This document shows, piece after piece, positions 8,985 through 16,693 of a DNA stretch of 64,000 nt. A program made the translations under genes and the position numbers. Numbering within the stretch: position 1 is the first letter of the stretch; the number at the start of each line of letters is the position of its first letter. The DNA is taken from assembly GCF_012033695.1 (NCBI RefSeq), contig NZ_JAAVJI010000001.1:620001-684000 (forward strand), in the 5' to 3' direction. The notes under the pieces are model-generated. The model made no database searches. It saw nothing but the letters and a program-made list of their open reading frames with translations, and was not told where the DNA came from. The DNA comes from Pseudomonas quercus (lineage in GTDB: Bacteria > Pseudomonadota > Gammaproteobacteria > Pseudomonadales > Pseudomonadaceae).

Positions 8985-11900
8985 GCGCCAGCCGGTTCAA
9001 CCTGTCAGCGCTTGCCGTGCGTGAACGGTCGATCACCCTGTTCCTGATCATTCTGATAGCGATTGCCGGTACACTCTCGTTTTTCAAGCTGGGCCGCGCC
9101 GAAGATCCTCCCTTTACCGTCAAGCAGCTGACCGTTATCTCTGCCTGGCCGGGGGCCACGGCCCAGGAGATGCAGGACCAAGTAGCCGAGCCCTTGGAGA
9201 AGCGGCTACAGGAATTGAAGTGGTACGACCGCACTGAAACCTATACCCGCCCAGGCCTGGCGTTTACCGTCCTGTACCTCCAGGACAAAACCCCGCCAGC
9301 TCAGGTGCCGGGCGCGTTCTATCAGGCACGCAAGAAGCTTTTCGATGCCTCCAGTGCGTTGCCGGCAGGCGTTATAGGCCCGATGGTCAACGACGAATTC
9401 TCGGACGTCACCTTTGCGCTGTTTGCACTCAAGGCCAAAGGCGAGCCGCAACGCCTGCTGGTACGCCAAGCCGAGTCTTTACGTCAGCGCCTGCTGAAGG
9501 TGCCTGGCGTGGGGAAGGTCACTATCATTGGGGAACAGGCCGAGCGGATTTTCGTATCGTTTTCCCATGAACGGCTGGCCACCCTGGGCATTTCACCCCA
9601 GGCTGTCTTCGACGCCTTGAACAACCAGAACAGGCTGACTCCGGCAGGGTCGATTGATACACGCGGCCCTCAGGTGGTAGTACGACTCGACGGTGCCTTT
9701 GACACGCTCGATGCCCTGCGCAATACCCCAATCGTAGCCAATGGCCGAACCGTGAAGCTGGCCGACATTGCCACCGTCGAGCGTGGCTATGAGGACCCCG
9801 CCACCTTCCTTGTACGCAACCAGGGTGAGCCTGCACTGGTCCTGGGTGTAGTGATGCGTGAGGGCTGGAACGGGTTGGCGCTGGGCAAGGCGCTGGCCAA
9901 TGAAACTGCACTCATCAATGCAGGCCTGCCTCTGGGCATGACGCTGGGCCAGGTTACCGATCAGTCCGTGAACATCAGCGCCGCCGTGAATGAGTTCATG
10001 GTCAAATTCTTTGTGGCACTGCTGGTAGTAATGGTGGTGTGCTTCGTGAGCATGGGCTGGCGAGTAGGGATTGTGGTTGCTGCGGCCGTTCCCCTCACCT
10101 TGGCTATGGTGTTTATGGTCATGGACGCTACCGGCAAGCACTTTGACCGCATTACCTTAGGCTCCTTGATTCTGGCGCTGGGCCTGCTGGTGGATGATGC
10201 CATCATCGCCATCGAGATGATGGTGGTGAAAATGGAGGAGGGGTACGACCGGCTCAAGGCCTCGGCTTATGCCTGGAGCCATACCGCCGCCCCTATGCTG
10301 GCGGGCACCTTGGTAACGGCAATAGGGTTCATGCCAAACGGTTTTGCCCAGTCCACGGCAGGCGAATACACCAGCAACATGTTCTGGATCGTTGGCATAG
10401 CTTTGATAGCCTCCTGGGTAGTGGCCGTCGTGTTCACCCCGTACCTGGGCGTTAAGCTGCTGCCGGCGATCCAAGCGGTCCAAGGTGGGCACACCGCCAT
10501 CTACCGTACCCCGCACTACAATCGTTTTCGCAACGTCCTGGGCCGCGTTATTCGCTGGAAGTGGGCGGTCGCAGGTACCGTGATGCTGGTGTTCGCGCTT
10601 GCGGTACTGGGGATGGGGCAGGTGAAGAAGCAGTTTTTCCCGACCTCCGACCGGCCCGAAGTGCTGGTTGAAGTGCAGATGCCCTATGGCACCGCGATTG
10701 AACAGACCAGTGCTACCACCGCAAAAATTGAGGCATGGCTTGGTCAGCAAGCGGCCGCAAAAGTCGTCACGTCCTATATCGGGCAAGGCGCGCCACGGTT
10801 CTATTTGGCTATGGCCCCAGAGCTTCCAGACCCTTCATTCGCCAAAATCGTTGTGCTGGCCGGCAGTGAGGAGGCACGGGACGCGCTCAAGCTGAAGCTG
10901 CGAGAGGCAATCGCCCAAGGCCTGGCGCCTGAGGCCAGGGTGAGGGTCACCCAGTTGGTGTTTGGCCCCTATTCGCCGTTCCCGGTAGCGTTCCGCGTCA
11001 TGGGGCCGGACCCTCAGGTGCTGCGTGGGATTGCGGCGCAGGTGGAAGCGGTGATGCAGAGCAGCCCGCTGCTGCGTACCGTTAACCTGGACTGGGGCTC
11101 GCGCGTGCCTACGCTGCATTTTTCCCTGGACCAAGACCGTCTGCAGGCGGTCGGGCTCAGTTCCAGCGCTGTGGCCCAGCAACTGCAGTTCCTGTTGTCT
11201 GGCGTGCCAGTTACGGACATTCGTGAAGACATTCGCACCGTTCAAGTGGTGGCCCGCGCCGCAGGCCACGTAAGGCTGGACCCAGCCAGCATCGAAGGCT
11301 TTACCCTGGTGGGCGCCAGTGGCCAACGCATTCCCTTATCGCAGGTAGGGAAGGTTGAAGTACGCATGGAAGATCCACTGTTGCGGCGCCGGGATCGGCT
11401 GCCCACCCTTACTGTGCGTGGCGACATCGCCGAACGGTTGCAGCCGCCGGAGGTATCCGCCCAGATCCTGACGCAGCTGCGCCCGATCCAGGAGACGCTG
11501 CCGGAGGGCTATCGCATTGAAGAGGGTGGGTCCACCGAAGAGTCGGCCAAGGCGACGAGCGCCCTGGTTCCGCTGTTCCCGATCATGGTCGCGATCACCT
11601 TGCTGATCATCATCGTGCAGGTGCGGTCGATGTCGGCTATGGCCATGGTATTTCTCACGGCACCGTTAGGCCTGATCGGCGTGGTGCCCACCCTTCTGCT
11701 GTTCAACCAACCGTTCGGTATCAATGCACTGGTGGGGCTGATTGCGTTGTCCGGCATTCTGATGCGCAACACGCTTATCCTGATCGGGCAGATCGATCAC
11801 AACCAGAAGGAAGGGCTGGCGCCATTCGATGCCGTCGTGGAGGCCACGGTGCAGCGTGCACGCCCGGTACTGTTGACAGCGATGGCCGCCATATTGGCGT

Positions 11901-12052
11901 TCATTCCATTGACCCATTCGGTGTTCTGGGGGACGTTGGCGTACACGCTGATAGGGGGTACGCTGGGGGGAACGGTGATGACGCTGGTATTCCTGCCAGC
12001 CATGTACGCCATCTGGTATCGGGTAAGGCGTCCTTATCAAGCAGCGGTTTGA
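8981..12052 (+). CDS. RND efflux pump inner-membrane permease (AcrB/MexF superfamily)
   Basis: 1023 residues, full length for the family. The first transmembrane helix is at about residues 15-33, the large periplasmic loops follow, and the proton-relay pair sits in helix 4 (ALGLLVDDAIIAIEMMV, about residue 405). The second half repeats the fold, ending in VFLPAMYAIWYRVRRP. It forms an operon with the adaptor and TetR gene upstream. Substrate range cannot be read from the sequence; hydrophobic drugs, solvents or plant antimicrobials are possible. Confidence 0.93.
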   Translation: MSASRFNLSALAVRERSITLFLIILIAIAGTLSFFKLGRAEDPPFTVKQLTVISAWPGATAQEMQDQVAEPLEKRLQELKWYDRTETYTRPGLAFTVLYLQDKTPPAQVPGAFYQARKKLFDASSALPAGVIGPMVNDEFSDVTFALFALKAKGEPQRLLVRQAESLRQRLLKVPGVGKVTIIGEQAERIFVSFSHERLATLGISPQAVFDALNNQNRLTPAGSIDTRGPQVVVRLDGAFDTLDALRNTPIVANGRTVKLADIATVERGYEDPATFLVRNQGEPALVLGVVMREGWNGLALGKALANETALINAGLPLGMTLGQVTDQSVNISAAVNEFMVKFFVALLVVMVVCFVSMGWRVGIVVAAAVPLTLAMVFMVMDATGKHFDRITLGSLILALGLLVDDAIIAIEMMVVKMEEGYDRLKASAYAWSHTAAPMLAGTLVTAIGFMPNGFAQSTAGEYTSNMFWIVGIALIASWVVAVVFTPYLGVKLLPAIQAVQGGHTAIYRTPHYNRFRNVLGRVIRWKWAVAGTVMLVFALAVLGMGQVKKQFFPTSDRPEVLVEVQMPYGTAIEQTSATTAKIEAWLGQQAAAKVVTSYIGQGAPRFYLAMAPELPDPSFAKIVVLAGSEEARDALKLKLREAIAQGLAPEARVRVTQLVFGPYSPFPVAFRVMGPDPQVLRGIAAQVEAVMQSSPLLRTVNLDWGSRVPTLHFSLDQDRLQAVGLSSSAVAQQLQFLLSGVPVTDIREDIRTVQVVARAAGHVRLDPASIEGFTLVGASGQRIPLSQVGKVEVRMEDPLLRRRDRLPTLTVRGDIAERLQPPEVSAQILTQLRPIQETLPEGYRIEEGGSTEESAKATSALVPLFPIMVAITLLIIIVQVRSMSAMAMVFLTAPLGLIGVVPTLLLFNQPFGINALVGLIALSGILMRNTLILIGQIDHNQKEGLAPFDAVVEATVQRARPVLLTAMAAILAFIPLTHSVFWGTLAYTLIGGTLGGTVMTLVFLPAMYAIWYRVRRPYQAAV

Positions 12053-12059
12053 GCCGGCC

Positions 12060-12974
12060 TTACCAGGCCATCCGCTTGAGCGCCACGGCCATTCCACCAC
12101 CCAGCAGCGCCATGCCCGCCAGGAGCGCCGGGAACGAGACCCACCATGGCGTGCCTGCCGTCATCATGCTGTACTCGGACATACCCCCGATGCCGGCGAT
12201 CAGGTTCAGGGGCAGGAACACCACGTTGATCAACGTGAGGTTGCGCAAGGCCAGGTTCATGCCATTGTTGGCCAGGTTGCCTCGCGCCTCTATGAGGTTG
12301 GCAAACACCTGGGCATGGATTCTGGCCTGCTGGTAGCTCTGGTCGTTTTCAATGATCAGGTCGTTCAGCGCCGTCAGCTGATCGGGGCCGAAGCCGTGCT
12401 TCTGACCATGGCTGCGTAGCAAGCTCAGCACCGCGCCATTGCTATGAATGGCGTTGACGTAATAGACCAGGCTCTCGCTCAGGCTATACATCTGCATCAG
12501 GTGCTGGTTATCCAAAGGGCCTGTGAACCGTTGCTGCAGCTCCCGGGCTACCTGCTTGACCACGCGCAGGTGACCCAGGTAGTGGTGCACGCTTTCATCC
12601 AGCAGCGCCATGAGCACGTCCAACGGGCTGCTCATCTCAGCTGCCTGGTTCAACCCATAAAGCAGGGAGTGGCTGGCACAGATCACCGCCAGCCGCTGTT
12701 CGCTGAGCACCACGCCGAAAGAAGACACATTGAACGCGCGGCCATCGAAGCTTTCAGGCCGTTTCCAAATCAGAAACAGGTGATCGGGCCTGATCTCGAT
12801 ACGGGCCACTTCATCCGGGTCCAGGGAAGCGTCCAGCGTTTGGGCACTGATGCCCAGCCGCTGCTGAAGCGTTGACCGCTCGCTGTCATCGGGCGCAATG
12901 CCTAACCATACGGTCGACTGGTCCACAGGGGCCTGGCGCAAGGCCCCCTGTTCTATACGGTAGCCTTCGATCAT
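12060..12974 (-). CDS. CorA/ZntB-like divalent cation transporter
   Basis: 304 residues: a long soluble alpha/beta-helical N-terminal domain (1-240), then two transmembrane helices at the C-terminus. The loop motif that is GMN in CorA reads GIGGMSEYSMM here, so the selectivity loop is GMS rather than GMN, which points to a non-classical subfamily. Only 3 bases separate its start from the stop of the RimK-like ligase upstream, so the two form an operon. Confidence 0.82.
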   Translation of the reverse strand: MIEGYRIEQGALRQAPVDQSTVWLGIAPDDSERSTLQQRLGISAQTLDASLDPDEVARIEIRPDHLFLIWKRPESFDGRAFNVSSFGVVLSEQRLAVICASHSLLYGLNQAAEMSSPLDVLMALLDESVHHYLGHLRVVKQVARELQQRFTGPLDNQHLMQMYSLSESLVYYVNAIHSNGAVLSLLRSHGQKHGFGPDQLTALNDLIIENDQSYQQARIHAQVFANLIEARGNLANNGMNLALRNLTLINVVFLPLNLIAGIGGMSEYSMMTAGTPWWVSFPALLAGMALLGGGMAVALKRMAW

Positions 12975-12977
12975 GGT

Positions 12978-14558
12978 TCAGTTTGCCCTGTTGCGGTATT
13001 TGGCCTCAAGGCGCTGAATGAAGGCGTGCAGCACACGCCGGTAGAGCTGGTCGCCCAGTACCGCGTCCTCAATACCAGCGTCCAGGTTGGGGTTGTCGTT
13101 CACCTCGATCACCATCACCCGTTCGCCCACCTGCTTGAGGTCCACACCATAGAGCCCGTCGCCGATCAGCCGAGCCGTGTCCACTGCCAGCTTCACAACG
13201 GCTTCCGGGGCCTGAGCTACCGGCACCGCGCGGCACTTGCCGTTGATTTCACTAGCCTCGGCCTTGTGGTTGTAGATCTGCCAGTGCCCTTTGGACATAA
13301 AGTACTGGCAGGCATACAGCGCTTCGCCGTCTAGCACGCCAATGCGCCAGTCGTACTCGGTATAGCAATATTCCTGGGCCAGCAGCAGCACGGAATGTTC
13401 GAACAGTTTCTGGGCGGCGGAGGTTAACGCCTGCGCGTCAGCCACCTTGATCACGCCTTGTGAAAAGCAGCCATCGGGTATTTTCAGCACCAAGGGAAAG
13501 CCCAGGCGCCGGCCCACCCGCTCCAGCTCCTGGGGCCGGTCCTTGTACAATATTTCCGTCGCGGGCATGCCCAGCTTGCGGCGCTTGAGCAGGTCGGCCA
13601 GGTACACCTTGTTGGTGCAGCGCAGGATAGAGGAGGGGTCGTCAATGACGATCAGCCCCTCGCTTTCAGCTTTTTTGGCAAACCGGTAGGTATGGTCGTT
13701 GACCCGGGTGGTTTCACGGATGAACAGGGCGTCGAATTCGGCCAGCCGGGCGTAGTCCTTCTTCTCGATCAGTTCCACGTCGATGCCTAGGGATTTGCCA
13801 TTCACGATAAAGCGGCTCAGGGCCTCGGCATTGGAGGGCGGCAGTGCTTCGGCGGGGTCGTGGAGTATAGCCAGGTCGAAGCGTGCCACCCGTTTGGAAT
13901 CCGGCTGGCGCCAGGTGCGGCGGTTGAACGCATCCAAAGCGTCTGCAAACATGTACTGCTGTTCGTCACGCAACTTGTGCAGCGAGCCGGCTTTGATGCC
14001 TGCAATTTGCCAAGTGTCAGCACGGCGAAATTCCACCAGCAGCACGGGGCAGGGGAACGCTTCGAACAGCTGACGACCCACTGTTTGCAGCGGCTCAATA
14101 GGTGTTTTGCCAAAGTACAGGGTAAGGGTAAAGGCCTCTGTGCCGCCGTAAGGGTGGTTGGCCAGGGCGCGTTCGAGTGGGCGCCCCAAGTCGTCTAGGC
14201 CCACGCTGTACAGCGCTTTGCGCGACAGTTCGCTGATGGTACGCACCGAAGGTATCACCTTGTGCCCGCGGGCCTCGGCCAGCAATGAGCAGTAATAGCC
14301 CTGGCCCAGGTACTTGTAGCTGCTGCACAGGTTGATCACCTGGGTGCGCCCCGCCACTTCATCGGTGTGTTCCAGGTAATCCTGAACCAGCATCAGGCTT
14401 TCGCTAGGTAGGTAACTGGCCCAGTCTTCCCTTCGTTCGACCACGATCAGCAGGCGGCGCCCGCTTCGGGGCTTGCCGGGAGGTTGATCGTCGAGGGCGA
14501 TTGTACAACGCTCGGATTTGTCCAATACTTCGGCCCTGTTGGCTTGCACCGCTGACAT
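12978..14558 (-). CDS. RimK-family ATP-grasp ligase with N-terminal extension
   Basis: 526 residues, far longer than RimK (about 300). Residues about 30-200 form the domain found ahead of the ATP-grasp in this subfamily (INLCSSYKYLGQGYYCSLLAEARG). The ATP-grasp core occupies roughly 290-505, with GFPLVLKIPDGCFSQGV, the YDWRIGVLDGEALYACQYF segment and the metal-binding VIEVNDNPNLDAG near the end. RimK-type enzymes add amino acids, usually glutamate, to peptide or protein C-termini. Here the partner genes are a cation transporter and, divergently, a GNAT/C39-peptidase fusion, so a peptide-tailoring role is possible but not shown. Confidence 0.82.
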   Translation of the reverse strand: MSAVQANRAEVLDKSERCTIALDDQPPGKPRSGRRLLIVVERREDWASYLPSESLMLVQDYLEHTDEVAGRTQVINLCSSYKYLGQGYYCSLLAEARGHKVIPSVRTISELSRKALYSVGLDDLGRPLERALANHPYGGTEAFTLTLYFGKTPIEPLQTVGRQLFEAFPCPVLLVEFRRADTWQIAGIKAGSLHKLRDEQQYMFADALDAFNRRTWRQPDSKRVARFDLAILHDPAEALPPSNAEALSRFIVNGKSLGIDVELIEKKDYARLAEFDALFIRETTRVNDHTYRFAKKAESEGLIVIDDPSSILRCTNKVYLADLLKRRKLGMPATEILYKDRPQELERVGRRLGFPLVLKIPDGCFSQGVIKVADAQALTSAAQKLFEHSVLLLAQEYCYTEYDWRIGVLDGEALYACQYFMSKGHWQIYNHKAEASEINGKCRAVPVAQAPEAVVKLAVDTARLIGDGLYGVDLKQVGERVMVIEVNDNPNLDAGIEDAVLGDQLYRRVLHAFIQRLEAKYRNRAN

Positions 14559-14652
14559 GAGTAATCGATCCCTGTTGAAGAACTCGCCGCTTCAATAAAT
14601 CACGGGTTTTGTGCCCTGTCCCGGTTCGTTACTCAAACATTACGGTGTAGCC

Positions 14653-15744
14653 ATGCTTTTTGATTTTCGCTTTGCATCAGTGGCCGATATCGACGCGCTG
14701 GTGGCGCTGGAGCAGCAATGCTTTGCGCTGGACCGGCTCAGCCCGCGCAAATTTCACTGGATGGTGAGCCGGGCCAATGCCAGCCTCATCCTTGCCGAGC
14801 AGGCAGGGCAGCTAGCCGGCTATGCCTTGCTGCTGTTTCACCGTGGCACCTCCTTGGGGCGCCTGTACTCCATTGCAGTGAGCCCCGCTTGGCAAGGCCA
14901 TGGGCTCGGCCAACAGTTGCTGGCCCAAGCACAGGCCAGGGCGCTGGCCTGCAACTGCGCCTGGTTACGCCTGGAAGTGCGCCCCGACAACCAGGCCGCC
15001 ATCGGTTTGTATGAAGCCAATGGCTACCGGCGTTTTGCGGTGGTGGAGGACTATTACGAGGACCATGCCCAGGCCCTGCGCTACGAAAAGCGCATTGTGC
15101 GTGATGCACCGCCACCCGCCCGCCAGGTGCCCTACTACCCGCAGACCACGGAATTCACCTGTGGCGCCGCTTGCCTGCTGATGGCCATGGGCGCGCTGGA
15201 TAAACAGCGCCTTTTGGAGCGCAAGGAGGAGATCCAGATCTGGCGTGAAGCGACCACCGTGTTCATGACTGCTGGCCACGGTGGCTGCAGCCCCCAGGGC
15301 CTGGCATTGGCCGCCTGGCAACGAGGGTTTGCGGTGCGCCTGGTGCTCAGCCAGGCCGGCCCGCTGTTTCTGGAGGGGGTGCGCAGCGCCGAGAAGAAAG
15401 CCGTGATGCAGTTGGTGGAAGAGGGCTTCGCGGAGGCACTGGCCGGTACCGGCGTGGAACAACTGACGCAGCCCAGCCTGGATGTGAACGCCGCCCTCCA
15501 GGCGGGCTACAAGCCAGTGGTATTGATCAGCAGCTACCGCTTCACACGGCTCAAAGCCCCACACTGGGTGATGGTGACCGGCTGCGATGAAGAGTTTGTG
15601 TACTTGCATGACCCCGATGTGGACCACAGCCGCCAGCGTGACCACCTGGCCTGCCAGCACTTGCCGGTAAGCCACGAAGAATTCCAGCGCATGAGTGCCT
15701 TTGGCCGGCAACGGGTGCGGGCGGCGGTGCTGCTGAAGCGGTGA
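14653..15744 (+). CDS. GNAT acetyltransferase fused to C39-like cysteine peptidase
   Basis: 363 residues from the ATG at 14653, chosen because the GNAT fold starts immediately (FRFASVADIDALVALEQQCF). Residues 1-150 hold the acetyl-CoA site (SIAVSPAWQGHGLGQQLLAQA). From residue about 160 a C39-like domain begins, with the cysteine in TEFTCGAACLLMAMG, the histidine in APHWVMVTGCDEEFVYLHDPD and a following aspartate. No transporter domains are attached, so it is not a bacteriocin exporter. It is divergent from the RimK-like gene with only about 94 bases between, an arrangement suggesting a shared pathway in which one protein both acetylates and cleaves. Confidence 0.8.
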   Translation: MLFDFRFASVADIDALVALEQQCFALDRLSPRKFHWMVSRANASLILAEQAGQLAGYALLLFHRGTSLGRLYSIAVSPAWQGHGLGQQLLAQAQARALACNCAWLRLEVRPDNQAAIGLYEANGYRRFAVVEDYYEDHAQALRYEKRIVRDAPPPARQVPYYPQTTEFTCGAACLLMAMGALDKQRLLERKEEIQIWREATTVFMTAGHGGCSPQGLALAAWQRGFAVRLVLSQAGPLFLEGVRSAEKKAVMQLVEEGFAEALAGTGVEQLTQPSLDVNAALQAGYKPVVLISSYRFTRLKAPHWVMVTGCDEEFVYLHDPDVDHSRQRDHLACQHLPVSHEEFQRMSAFGRQRVRAAVLLKR

Positions 15745-15854
15745 GGTGGGTTGCAAGAGGGGCCTATGGGTGAGTGGGAAGCGCATTTAGACCTTGTAAA
15801 TGCGAACAGTACCCCGCGTGTGGCCCTATCTCCCGCTTGAAGGGTGTCAGCCAT

Positions 15855-15882
15855 GGAACGCTTAAGCCTGGCTTGCCACTCA
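15855..15882 (+). promoter_or_regulatory. hrp box (HrpL-dependent promoter), one mismatch
   Basis: GGAACG (15855-15860), a 15-base spacer, then CCACTCA (15876-15882). The consensus for HrpL sigma factor promoters in Pseudomonas is GGAACC-N15/16-CCACNNA; only the sixth base differs. The site ends 39 bases before the start of the next gene. It is one of three such sites in the window, each upstream of an effector-like gene. Confidence 0.72.
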
Positions 15883-15921
15883 CGGTGATTAGCCATAGGG
15901 CTGTATTAGCAAAAGGTAGAC

Positions 15922-16554
15922 ATGAACACGCTTAGACCCACCTTAGCGTCGCAGTATTCGCCAACACCGCTGCAGCCGCTGGCGCCAACGAGTACGCCCG
16001 CACGCACCGAAGGTACGCAGTTTCCAGTTTCACTCGGCCCTGGCACGGTCCGCACGGCCGATATCGAGGCGCTAGAGCGCTTTGCGCAGGAGCATTCAGC
16101 GGCCCTCGCTGAGACGATCGACCATAGCGTTATCGCTTCAACGGCGGCGGCTGCTTTGAGGGGGGAAACTTTGCCACTCAGCCGTACGCAGGGGGAGGAC
16201 AAGCGACAGGCTCAATATGGGATCAATGTACTGAACCCAGACAAGACACCGCTGGGACGGCTGACCATCGACGTTAAACCGGGTGCCCAAGGCGGGTATG
16301 AGTTGGTCGCGGCCCTTTTCACGCCCGTAGGTTCGTCCACCCCGATGGGGTTTACGCGTGATGCGCACGGTACCTTGCAAAAGAACCTGGGCCGCGCAGC
16401 TCAGCGCGCGAGCCTGGGCGATAAGCAGGCGCGTGCCCGCACCCTGGTTTCTCCCAAAAAACTGATTGAGGCCCGCTCAAATTTTACGATGGTGAACAGA
16501 GGCTACTTGTTCAGCAATGAGGACTTGGCGCATCAGGTAGGGCAGGCGGACTAA
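15922..16554 (+). CDS. Candidate type III effector or HrpL-regulon protein, 210 residues
   Basis: I do not recognise a catalytic family. The first 45 residues are rich in Ser, Thr, Pro and Gln, with no acidic residue in the first 12 and a leucine at position 4, the pattern known for Hrp-secreted proteins. The rest is soluble with no signal peptide or membrane helix. A hrp box ends 39 bases upstream, and an AAAGG-like ribosome site precedes the ATG. It is followed, under a separate hrp box, by a large effector-like gene. Effector status is inferred from promoter and N-terminus; a chaperone role is less likely because the protein is longer and less acidic than usual chaperones. Confidence 0.65.
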   Translation: MNTLRPTLASQYSPTPLQPLAPTSTPARTEGTQFPVSLGPGTVRTADIEALERFAQEHSAALAETIDHSVIASTAAAALRGETLPLSRTQGEDKRQAQYGINVLNPDKTPLGRLTIDVKPGAQGGYELVAALFTPVGSSTPMGFTRDAHGTLQKNLGRAAQRASLGDKQARARTLVSPKKLIEARSNFTMVNRGYLFSNEDLAHQVGQAD

Positions 16555-16616
16555 AGAACCTGCTTTGGCATCCTCCCTCCCACAACCCTTCAAATGGTTG
16601 CCAGACCGGCTGTCAT

Positions 16617-16645
16617 GGAACTGCAATCAACCCTGGGCCCACCTA
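16617..16645 (+). promoter_or_regulatory. hrp box (HrpL-dependent promoter)
   Basis: GGAACT (16617-16622), a 16-base spacer, then CCACCTA (16639-16645). It matches the consensus except for T at the sixth position, a common variant. It lies 48 bases before the start of the 914-residue gene and 62 bases after the preceding stop, so it is truly intergenic. Confidence 0.8.
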
Positions 16646-16693
16646 GGGCTGTCTTGCACCGCCTCTAAAATGGGCCCAAAGGAGAGTTGATTC

